Positions 46,339 to 56,884 of a DNA stretch of 64,000 nucleotides are shown one piece after another (position 1 is the stretch's first letter; each line of letters opens with the position of its first letter). Under the pieces are notes generated by a model that did no database searches, had not been told where the DNA came from, and was given only the letters and a program-made list of their open reading frames with translations. A program made the translations under genes and the position numbers. The DNA lies in assembly GCA_029747585.1 (NCBI GenBank), contig JAPEVF010000038.1:62001-126000 (forward strand), in the 5' to 3' direction. Source of the DNA: Pleurotus djamor (taxonomy: Eukaryota; Basidiomycota; Agaricomycetes; Agaricales; Pleurotaceae).

Positions 46339-49015
46339 ATGTCCTCGGACAATTTCAAAGTTACATGGACTCCCATCTTATATTCCCCAGATGGTCAGGT
46401 CCTAGCACAACAGGCGTCGTCGGCATTTCTTCCTGCTGATAGTACTTGGGATGACCTCGTCTCAACCTTCATAACGATGGTCGCCGAGGCGCAAGCTGCT
46501 TTCCCCCACTTAATTCGATTCTGGGCATTCAAACCACCTTTTCCTACGAGACGCTTGGGCGAGCTGGGTGCTCCAGATCTATTCAAGGACATCCCCCGAG
46601 TACCTCAAATACCAATGACTCGCGAAATTATGAACGGCATTTCTTTGGAATACATTCCGTTGAGATCCATGGCTCGCGATAGCTTCGTGCATACCCCTGG
46701 CTCGGTTCATTTCGCCGTGTTGGTTCCTATTCCAGGTTCACTCCCTATTTTCTCCCTTTTGTGCACCACTCATCTAGCCCGTAGCTTCACAAACGTTTGC
46801 TCCAATCGGCGCGACTCTGGTTGAAGAATATCGGGGCACGTTTGCCCAAGTTATGAATATCAACGGTGGCATCACGCAGCTCGACCTTCAGTTCAACAAT
46901 CTCAGGCACGCGTCGCCATCGGATAGACTCGCTTTTGTTAAATCGTTTCAAGATGAGATAGCGTCAGAAACTCTTCTAAGCCCTTTGGTAAGCCTTTGCC
47001 ACTATTATGAGAGCTGAACCATCTCCCTGATCAGTGTATAGACGCTGAGCTCCGTCATAAACGGTGATACGATCCATGTGCAAGAGCCAGTTGCAGGACA
47101 AGATAACAACATCCAGCCTTCAGAAGTCTCAGATCCTTCTACAGAACATCGTCGACAAAACTTACTCCACCATATCAACTATCTGCGACGAGACTTCCAG
47201 AAGGCTTGGAAGAGTCAAGTTAAAAGTCCCTTGAAGTCGCGCCTAGCCCACTCTATGTTCTTTGATGCCCTTGCTGTCAGTATACCTGAATCATCAACTG
47301 TCGCCTCATCCATGTGCGTATTTCCATATTGAGTATTCCTTTCTTACATCTCCGCAGAAATCAGCCATGGCCTTTTCGTCTCGTCGTTGCCCAGGCTACC
47401 TTATCCCCTCTACCGCCTTCTAAGGAACTACGATCGTATGAACCTCGCAGTGACTTTCTCCTCCAACGTTCCGGGTTACCATACTTTATCGTTGAAATTA
47501 ATTCCGGATCGTCCACCCAAAATCCAGCCGAGCCCCCCCGATTTCATTCGCATGTTGATCCAAGGTGCTTCTCTCGTTCGTTTGGCAAATCAGCATTTAG
47601 ATCCATTTAAACGAGAGAAGACGTTCATCCTTGTCTGCGTCTTCGTGCGCAATGAAGGTACAATTGATTGGCTCACATTGTTCCAAAGCCCTGCCCAGGG
47701 CGATCGAGTACGTTTGAGACTTCTGCTGCCTCACCACTCGCATCACCAAATCCCATCAGGTCCTCTACACCCAGGAGAGCGAAATTGGCTACCTTGACAC
47801 ATTCTCTGGTCGAGCAGCATTTGCTCTACGGTTGTACAATCTCTTGAACAAGATTGACATTGAGAAGACCGAAGAAGAGTCGGCCCAAGAGTCCCATCTG
47901 CAAAGGTTCAAAATAAAAACTGAATCGCTGCCAGCATTTACTTCGTAGCAACCCTCTTCAAAGCGCCCTCGCCCCTCAGCGGGAAGGGCTACTGATAGTC
48001 GTGGGTTGGAGCCAACCACTGAGGACGCGCTTCAAGCTTCCAACGATCTTGGTTTCCTTGGCTATGAAATCATTCCCGACCACATCCTAGCCACGGATGG
48101 CACAGACTTTGACACTATTGACCCAGTAAGACGCTATTCCAAATTCATTCTCGCCAAGCACTCACGCTTTTGTTTTCTAGCTACCAAAGCACTTGTTCAC
48201 AGTTTTCCAACCCTCTTTCCCACACACTAGATACGTCGCGAAAAAGATATACAAGGATTCCGATGAAATCAAGATTCTCCAATTCTTGAACTCCCTATCC
48301 CCGTCATGCCAAAACATCATCCGTCTGTCGGCATCTTTTCGTGGACGATCTGGTACGCTTTGGGGGTTATTCCCGAAGCTCCCGTCTAGCGTTGAGCAAT
48401 ACCTTCACTATTCTCCTGAACACATCTCAGCGTACGCCTCTTCGATCTGTATAGAACTCATCGGAGCCGTGGCTTTTCTACACGAACACAAGATCGCGCA
48501 CTGTGACTTGAAGCCCGCCAATCTTCTGTTGACGGAAGCCTTTAGTCTCAAGGTCATTGATTTTGATCTCGCCGTTCAAGTGAAGGATGAAGATGACGAG
48601 ATAAGCGACGATCGTGGCACCAGGGGCTGGGTTGCACCTGAGATCCGGGAGAAGCGAAGTCAACAGTCCGATCAAGTCAGACCGTTGGGCTTGTGGATGC
48701 ATTATCCTGTATATCCTCGCTCATTTCCAGCAAGATGATTCCATAGGTCTGAGCTCTTATGCGAAGCGACTCACGTTGGACTCGCCCGACAAACGACCGT
48801 CTTTGTCTCAATGGCTTCCCCAGTTGCAGTCCACCAAGGACGTCACTGAGCGACCTAGCAGTCAGGTTGTTGCCACCGACATGAAGCGTTCGCTGAGCTC
48901 CGACGATGAAACCATTGTGGGAGATCAGGAGCTTCCCAACGCTTATAAGAAGAGCAAAGTAGTGGGCGCTTTCGAGGACTGCCTCCAGAGCGAGTTGATG
49001 TACGAGGTCTGCTGA
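46339..49015 (+). pseudogene. Kinase copy C, broken by three lesions
   Basis: Starts MSSDNFKVTWTPILYS at 46339 and follows the exon and domain order of copies A and B. Lesions relative to copies A and B: a C-run of seven at 47533-47539 where copy B has six (frameshift just before DFIRM); an in-frame stop TAG at 47946-47948 in the linker after LPAFTS; and an inserted base at about 48662 in the kinase domain after EIREKRS. The first half resembles copy B (QSPAQGDRV, KSRLAHSMFFDAL). The kinase half is nearly identical to copy A over about 150 residues (IAHCDLKPANLLLTEAFSLKV). This mosaic suggests recombination or gene conversion between copies. Confidence 0.85.
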
Positions 49016-49262
49016 CTGGTTGACGCGTTAACGGTACTTTGTATTAGGTCCCATCGTACTCATTATCTTAGATAAGTAGACCGTGTTCTATTTATGACTA
49101 TGCCCATTTGACTCTTGAAGCTTGAAGGACGGCGAGAAAAAGTAATTGGAAATATCCTCCTCAGCCCCAACTCAGCCTACTTACTTAGTGTGTTCGTTTT
49201 TCTTTTCGAGAAAGCCTGGAGACCAAGCGCTCCTGACATTTCCTTTTGTTCCTCGCCAGTCA

Positions 49263-49825
49263 TGTTCGTATCAAGCCCTGAACTAATACTTGCATAGCGG
49301 ACATTCTCCAGCACTCGAGGACCACGTCGCCCTTGCTTGTCAACAAAATGTGGTTCAATGGATATCTAACTCGTACATGGTGGCTTGTGGGTATCCCGCC
49401 TGACTTTTCAAACTTCTCGCGCCTCGTTGTATTTACAGCGATTTTCTTGACCAGCCCCTCTTTTGACCCTTTCCCCCCAACCCAAGTCGAAGGCCACCTG
49501 CCTGTCCAACCTAGCTCTTTCTTCCCCAAATCCCTCGAAACCCTCGGTTTATACGTCGACACTTCGCATACTAAACCACTTCCCTCTGGCGACACACACG
49601 TAGTTTCACTGTGGAATATGACGTATCTTGACTTGGGTTAGTCGTCGTTCTTGCCCTGGCAAACGGACTACGTCGCTGCATACATCAGTCAGGTCATCCC
49701 GAAACATTGTATTCTCTCTGCAAAATGCCCTCATGACGACGGCTGGAGAATGGCTCGCGGTCGCGTCTCTTCTTGAGAAATGGGGCGGTCGCCCTCGAGG
49801 ATGTGTCATTGAGGAGCTTGAGTAA
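49263..49825 (+). pseudogene. Decayed F-box/LRR copy D (internal deletion)
   Basis: An F-box remnant (SPELI at 49273; then RTTSPLLVNKMWFNGYLTRTW) is followed almost at once by the LRR tail in broken frames: LETLGLYVDTSHTK, MTYLDLG then a stop, YISQVIPKHCILS, and EWLAVASLLEKWGGRPRG near the end. The middle of the gene is deleted, as in copy C but with different breakpoints. It follows kinase C, and no kinase follows it. Confidence 0.75.
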
Positions 49826-50134
49826 CCATCTGTATCGGAACTGATGCAGGGAATGGCTGATGGGCTCTGGTCTTCGTATCACTGGTATTCCATGAGGAAG
49901 GAATTGGCCACTCCTACTCTCCTTGATGTAATACCTTGAAGGTTCAACTCTGTATGCAATAATGTACGGGGGAACGAGCGCGTGCGTTTTACAATGTCCA
50001 GGTATGTCAAGTTACGGTTAAGGTCAGTAGACTATGTAGGTAAGTATAGTCCATCAATTATTAGTTTAGAATTGATATCAGTATGGCTACGATGAAGTCC
50101 ATGATTATATGTGAACGAAAGGGGTTTCGAGACG

Positions 50135-51937
50135 TTAAATGCCGATAGATTGAGGGTTGCGGAAGACATTGCCTGGATTGTATTTGTTGTGGATGGAGAC
50201 GAGGGAGGGATAATGGTCGCCGTAATATTGTTTTTGCCATTGAGCATTCGAGAGCGTTGGGTCCGTGTAACATGCGTATGCACCATAGTTCCAGTTGGAT
50301 GGCATCTTGGATGTGATGGAGCTAAGGAAAGCAAATCGTTCGGTATGTGAGGGAGAAAGGGGGTTCGGAGAAAAGGACGTACTTGAGCATGTTGTTCACG
50401 AAGGAGATACCATCGGCTGGGAATGGGGGTTGAGAGTTCCGTGATGAAGCGTACATTTGGAAGTTGTACAGGCCATTACGTTGAGCGTAGGCCGTAGCAT
50501 TCTGAGGCACTTCGCTGACTTTGCTGCCTTTTCCGCCAAAGAGGTCAGCGAGGACAAACCAAGCCTATTAACAGGGAGGAGAGAGGTCAGTCGAAAGGTC
50601 AGCAAAAAAGGGAGAGGATGGATGACGTACCGTATCTGTGGATGCACCCTGGTTGCCAACATAGTCAAAGAAGGAACGCATGGCCGCGGATGTCAAAGGG
50701 GCCTCTTGAGGTACCATCAAACTCTTCGCGAAGAAGGTGTCACTGCTGTCCGGACGAAGGGTCGTGCTGATAGTATTGATACCTCCAAGTTCAACAAGGG
50801 AGTCGATCCACCCGAGTTGTCTCACGCTCGTACTTTGTGGCTTGGGAACCTTGGACAAAAGCGGTTGTATGACCTTGTCGAAGTTGGTGCGACTGCCGTA
50901 GTAGACACCCGTCAAAGACATGGAAATTCGGTTTTTCTGACCGCTTTGGCCGATCGAAACCTGAATGCCAAGTTCAGCTGGGGCGGAAGATTGACCGAAT
51001 GTCTGGAAGGCAGAGAGGATGTTTGTCGCGGTGCTTGGATCGACGGTGTATGAGTAGGTGAACATGATGTTGGAAGAAGGTGCGTTGTAAGTTTTCATGG
51101 TATATTCCTAGATTTTTTCTCAGTCATTAGATTGGCGAGAAAAGGATATCAAACGCGTGGACGTACGGTGACAATGCCAAAAGAGGGTGCGGCGCCACGG
51201 ATAGCCTGTACGGGCATGATTAGCCCTGGACTGTGTTAGTTGATCGTAAAAATAACATACCCAGAATAAATCCGAGTTTTGCGACGGGGAGGCTGTTAGG
51301 ATAGAGCCATTGGCAATGACAACCTGAGCGGATGTGGGCTGATCGAGAACGAGCCCCCACAACCGTGAATCAAGGCCGAATCCACCGCATCCAGCGTGCC
51401 CCCCGACACCAACGTAAGCTGATCAAAAGACGCTCAGAAATATATATCCATGAATTGGTCTAAGTACTTACGACAAGTGCCATGAGGCATAGCGCGTCCA
51501 CCATTGTTGAACAGGGTCGAGGCAACATCACCCAGCCGATTGCCCGTTTGAATGGTCGCTGTCTGATCCGAGTTCATCGTGATCTTCTTCATTTTGGAAA
51601 GGTCAACAACAAGGGCTCCGTTCTGTCCACCGAGACCGAAAGCGCCGTAGCTGTGGCCGCCCGATCTAGCTGCAACGGGGACATTGGAAGATTTAGCACA
51701 TTTAACTGCTGAAGAAACCTGGGTAGGGGATGTGGGGAAGACGATGGCGGCGGGAGTATAAGTGAATCGTCTGTTGAAAGCCAGCGAGTCTTGTGCATAA
51801 TCTGGCGCTCCGGGTGCGACGACGGACAAGCCTGCAGACTTGAGGCATGATACCAAATCTGCACGGATGTCGTGTGGGAAGGCAGCGATGAGGCTCGCCA
51901 CGGAGAGGAGAGAAATGCAACTACTGAGAGAGAACAT
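50135..51937 (-). CDS. Secreted FAD-linked oxidase, berberine-bridge/AA7 type (copy 2)
   Basis: Same six-exon layout as copy 1, with introns at matching positions. Signal peptide MFSLSSCISLLSVASLIAAF. FAD sites RSGGHSY (His) and HGTC followed by VGVGGHAGCGGFG (Cys) predict bicovalent flavin. Later blocks: DQPTSAQVVIANGSIL, RGAAPSFGIVT, WIDSLVELGG, NWNYGAYACYTDPTLS and YYGDHYPSLVSIHNKYNPGNVF, ending QSIGI with a stop at 50135. No lesion is seen. It is expected to be an extracellular oxidase of sugars or phenolic compounds producing H2O2. The signal-peptide, substrate-binding and C-terminal regions differ most from copy 1, so substrate range may have diverged. Confidence 0.9.
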
Positions 51938-51995
51938 GAAAACCAAAGGAGAGGAGGACCTTGGAGTAGTGTACATACCACAGTATACGATATCC

Positions 51996-52003
51996 CTTTT
52001 ATA
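51996..52003 (-). promoter_or_regulatory. TATA box of AA7 oxidase 2
   Basis: TATAAAAG on the minus strand, 59-66 nt before the ATG at 51937. Confidence 0.6.
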
Positions 52004-55000
52004 CGGCCATGACCATGGATATGAGGGAACGGCAAAGGTCATCTTTGACCGTCGGATGGGGCGGTGAGCGGTGTATACCCTTTGCATGTGCAAGGACCTG
52101 AAACATGCGCACCCGACGAACGTCCTTCAGGCTTCCGGGGCCAAGGTGGCTATCCATGGCTCCACGAAAACGAGTGAGTGACCCTTTTCCAAGGGGCTAT
52201 TCGTTTCTATAGGAGGTTAGCAGCGAGAACGTAAAGGCGCGGATGTGTAACTCGCAGTGGCGTTCTTTGGGCGGTATGTGCTAGGGCGTGTATGTGGTCT
52301 TGATGATCTCAAAAACAATGGCTGCGCTGCACGAAATGAAGTGGAGGATAATTTTAGCCTCGACGGTGAAACACAAGCCAAGCAGAGGCCGACAAGTGAG
52401 TTCCGGTTGTCCAGGACTCGGATCGATATGAGCGGAAGCTGAACTAAAAATAGACATGGCTGATGCCGGGTTCTACGATGTTGTTATACCAAATATTCCA
52501 AGAACTAAGTCGGGTTTGACGTTGTGGAAATCGAGGAGATCGGTATGACCTCGGAAGGAGGAGTCTACGTTGGCATAGGTTCGTACAGTGGTTATTGAAG
52601 TTTATTCAGAGAAAAATGCATGGGTTTCTGGCGAAACGGAGAAGACAGCCCGCGTTCAGTGCTTCAGCTCCATAATAATGAAGCAGGATTCGCTGGTGAT
52701 CCTCGTCCAGGATTCCCAAATGAATGTTTATCAACGTGCATGGAGGAGCATACCCCGACCGAGATAATGGTGGTAGGAGCCAAGGAGTCCAAAGGTTTGT
52801 ATCTTTTAAGCGCCGTACATCGACTCGTACTTACAACAGTCCTGCAGCAGATGTGATGAAAAGATATATTGGACATACAACCGGGACAGAAGTCGCGTCA
52901 AAAGCAAGAATAAGATGACGAGGTAGCAAGTAAATGATGGGGCATGATGGTATCATTTAAACTCGGGTATCGCTCTGCTTATTTCATCCTTCGCGGTTTC
53001 ACAGACCACTCGTTGCGTACGCACATTCTCCGCCCACTGATACATAGTCTCCGAGATCCCAAGATCCAGGGCCGCATACAGCGTCGGTCGGTTCACGCTG
53101 GATTCGATGAATTCTGCTTCTCATACGAGGGTAGCGGTGGAAGATTTCGAAGTACCTACATTCGTTGACGAGGGCCTCAGACTCACGACGAGCCATCATG
53201 GGGGAACATGAAACTGAGAAGACGTGTTGAGGGAGGCGAAGAGCATCACGTAAGGTAGGCGTCATACATACTAGTGTTGCACCCCCTGAGTACGAAGGTT
53301 CAGAACCAGTTAATTACCGGGGTAAAATTAAGCCACTATCAGCACGTGATGCCAAAATTTCCTTTTTAGGTCTCAAGGGCTCTCAAATTTCGCCACCGCG
53401 ACAACGCCGTTGTCGCGTTCAAAGCAAAATTGCTGGCATGAGACGAGGGAACAGCTTGGTGCTTTTAGAAGAAGGCAGATACCAAGTGAGTCAGTCAGAT
53501 GTCGCAGCGATTTGCTTGTGGCTCATCATCGTTCTCACGGTCAGTAGTATCTTCGCACGGTCAATGCAGTTTCTGACCCACTTCTGGGCAGCCTCCAAAA
53601 TTTAGTCCTTCGGCCTTCGCAAATTCTTACAGGTCAAGCTCTCCCTCAGAAAAACTACCGATGACTATGTACATTAAAAATACCAACACCATGAACTTCG
53701 ATGATCTCGCACAAAGAAAGATGGAAAACGCAGTCAGGGGCTATCACGTGGTAAGTTAGTAACACTTTTGGGTCCATCTAAGCGCCGGTAACTAACCCCT
53801 AAAGAACCGGTAACTAACGGTGAAAAAGTGAAAAACCCTAGGTTTTTCTCGCAACACTCGACCAACATCACGTGCTGTCACACGGCAACCGCTCGAAATG
53901 GGAATTTTAACTTAGAACATCAATATCGGCGGATGGACGTAGAGTCGCGACTATCGCTGCCTCACAATGCCATGAATTCTTGCAAAGTTGACCCTTAGCT
54001 AAAAATTAGTGGACACAAAGCTGACCACAACGAGGAGTAATTGTGTGCACTCGACACAGGGGGCCGTGACGAATCAGTGACGAATCACGAGATGATGGAG
54101 CTCCTGAAGTCGATGCTTTTGGTACTAGTCACTTTTCAAACATGTTCCTTGCTCTCAAACATGCTTTTCGGGTACATAAGGTAGTTTTCTAGAGATTTGG
54201 GGAAGCGATTGGCTATTTGCGGTCTGCAAGCTGCGCCAGAGACGATTTCTATCTTTATTTTCGACTGTCACACTCTAGCACGTGATGTTGGTCGAATATG
54301 TACTTAGAAATGGACATACCTTCGAAGAGGCCCTCCTGGCGGAGAATTTGGGTATTTTGGCGATCATCTTGCTGAAAATTAAAATTGCTGGATATGGATG
54401 TGGTGAGGCTCTCGGTGAAGAGACATTGCAGTTTATGATAGGTTGATCTGACTTCCAGGATGTAGCTCCTATCTCTCAAGTTTTAGCTTCCAAGTTCCGA
54501 TTTGCTCAACAGGGGCAGTGATAAGGGGGTGAAAGAGGGGTTGGTTTTTCGCATGCACGAATGTCAGGAGGCCCACGGGAGCTGGAAGACCACAAAAACG
54601 CCCAACATTAGAGCTACAAATAGCGGTCAAAGGTGGATACCGCACGAGCACCGACTGCAATACGNAAAGCTTCTGCCCTCGACCATGGGCATTCAATATT
54701 AAATCATGGCTCGAGTGACGAATGTGTTTGCTTATGGAGACACAAGATGAACTCCGCGGTGAGGGGAAAACAGGAATCCTAGGTTGATATGACAGCTACT
54801 CGGCGTTCGTGTTGATTCCAGCGTGTACGACCATCTAAAGTCTGGTCATCGCTACATCGAGAAGTATGCTTACTCGAGGATCGCAATGATCCAACCACAA
54901 GTCAGAATGTCCAAACTTTTACGATAACATGGGTCAAAACAGAAGTAGAAGTAGTAGTCCGTTCTGTAGGAGACGATACATCGCGGCACTACGAAGGAGA

Positions 55001-55232
55001 AACTGCCATCAGATTCGACGTGAAAGAGTCGACTGCGGGAAACCAACTAACCAAGACATGTCCCCTCATCAAGCGAGAAAGCGCGCGGTCTAGGCGAGTA
55101 GTTATATATCTCTTGGGTAAATCTACGGATGGTGGACGTCAACAGACAGCGCGAGGTGAGCTGTAACCATATATCTCACCGTGACCAAAGGAACTTTGTT
55201 GAAGTTCTTGAGAGGGAAAGAGAGGTGAAAAA
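52004..55232. other. Gene-poor stretch with small repeats
   Basis: About 3.2 kb with no supported gene. It holds a perfect 21-nt palindrome at 53397-53417, a 12-bp direct repeat CCGGTAACTAAC at 53785 and 53807, an 11-bp tandem duplication GTGACGAATCA at 54066-54087, and the TIR-bounded element listed separately. Confidence 0.5.
53858..54295. mobile_element. Candidate MITE (19-bp perfect terminal inverted repeats)
   Basis: TCGACCAACATCACGTGCT at 53858-53876 is the exact reverse complement of 54277-54295. The 438-bp interval has no coding capacity, fitting a non-autonomous DNA element. No clear target-site duplication is visible, so a chance or regulatory inverted repeat is possible. Confidence 0.4.
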
Positions 55233-56328
55233 TTATGCACCACTGCATGACTGCGCGCTCGAACCAATCAAATCCAGCCAAGCGTATACAATGATAGCAC
55301 TTGGCCGTTTCCATGCTTCTTCCTTCCAGCAATGTTGGATCACGGCCCAAATAGCATAGGTTAGCTGTGGTGCTTCCGCAGGCGATGGCCTAATTGGTCG
55401 ACCCCCGTTCATCAGGCTGAGGATGACTTGGTAGCGTGAATTGAGGTGGGAAAATGGACGATGGGAGGTGAGAACCTGAGGTAAGAAAAAGAAGGTGGTG
55501 GCGGTTCGGAGCGGATTGACAGAAGGGAGGATCCACGTACCTCAAGCGCAGTCATACCAAAGCTGTAGATATCACCCGCCGAGGTCACTCGTCCAGGTTT
55601 CCGCTCCTCGTCGAAAAGGAGCTCAGGAGCGAGCCATCGTACGTAGATAGCGTCTTCTACGATCCAATACGGAGGTACGTGAAGGAGGTTAACACCAGGA
55701 TCGGATATACAAGCGTGACCAGAGTCGGTGATGAGAACGTTTGACTTTCAAGCTCGAATTAGCAGTGTGCATGCTTCATAAAATGTTGGACGTACAGCTT
55801 TGAGGGTTCCGTGAGCGATGGGAGGTGTCTGCGAGTGCATGTATGTTAATCCAGATGCTATTCCGAGTAACTGGAGCACAAGATATGAGTTTTTCGGCAA
55901 GAAAAGAGGGGCGGGGACGAACCAGATCCAAAATATTTGCAGATGGGTTGCTTCTGGTGTAGTCTTTGATGTTTCCTCGCGCAAAGAAGGGCAGAATTAT
56001 TGCAGGGGGTGTATCATCTTGAAGAAGGAAGCTGATGATGGGCGCGATATGAGGATGCTGTAGTCTGTGCCACTTCACGAGGCGTTTGCGTAGTTGCTGT
56101 TATATTGTCGATATTGGCATGATATATTGGCATCAATAAAGCCAGAAAACGCACCTTCGTGAAGATTCTATTGTCCTCAGTTGACTTTGAGCGTATTCGC
56201 CAAGTCTTGACGGCAACGCAAGAAGAGGATTGTCCATGGTGTCTAACAAGCCGTGTGATGGTGCACGGTGTAACATCCGTGTAAGGGCCGCCTCTGAGTA
56301 AGTGGCTACAGTGAACATGTTCGGGCAT
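55233..56328 (-). CDS. TKL-type protein kinase-like protein, predicted pseudokinase
   Basis: Six or so short exons read in phase from MPEHVHCSHLL at 56328 to a stop at 55233. Gly-rich loop LLRGGPYTDV; ATP-site Lys in CVAVKTWR; HPHIAPIISFLL; ILPFFARGNIKDYT; IASGLTYMHSQTPPIAHG. The catalytic loop reads HGTLKASNVLI, with Thr where the catalytic Asp should be. The DFG site reads ISDPGVN (Asp kept, Phe to Pro). Then VRWLAPELLF, GDIYSFGMTALEV, and the C-lobe IWAVIQHCWKEEAWKRPSA typical of tyrosine-kinase-like domains of basidiomycetes. Loss of the Asp predicts no phosphotransfer; it may bind ATP and act as a scaffold or regulator. Confidence 0.85.
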
Positions 56329-56884
56329 TGTTAGATGGGCTTTTAGAAAGTGCTCAGCAGCGTCCTGGCTTTTATACGCGTAGGGGGCGAGTACCAGCTT
56401 CTTTGAGACTGAGTCATCGTCCAGCTAACAGCGACTTTGGATGACGCAGAACCGGATACTTATATAGCACGTCTTGACGGCTACACAGTCCGCGTACAGC
56501 CAAGTGAGTCGCTGAAGGAGTCCGCTTGTAGTAGAGCGTGTCATAGCTCGGTAGGCGCATCATTCCCGATTCGGCCACTGTAGGCTGTGGAACTTCCTTC
56601 CTAGTCGCAGTTACGATGAAACGAGGAAGCGGACATGTCTATGGCATGGATCGCCCCGCGGTTACTGTCCACGAAGCTCATGGTGGTTGCGGGACGATAC
56701 TAACCAAGCACGAGGGCAGACCCGTTGCAACGGGCCAACGAAAACCGAGATAGGGTTAAATAGGAGAAGGAAAGGAGAAGAAAAGATGACAAGGTGAAGC
56801 TTCGAAGGGAAGTAATCGAAGCAAAGGCGAACGTGGTGGTCAAACGTAGCGGTGGTCATACAGTAAGCTGGTACAGTTAACTCC
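56329..56884. other. Promoter of the pseudokinase gene and 3' flank of HET2
   Basis: A TATAAAAG box (minus strand, 56369-56376) lies 41-48 nt before the pseudokinase ATG. No gene. Confidence 0.5.

Noticed and set aside
52944..53265. Coding frames on both strands
   Set aside because: No recognisable motif and no coherent splice structure.
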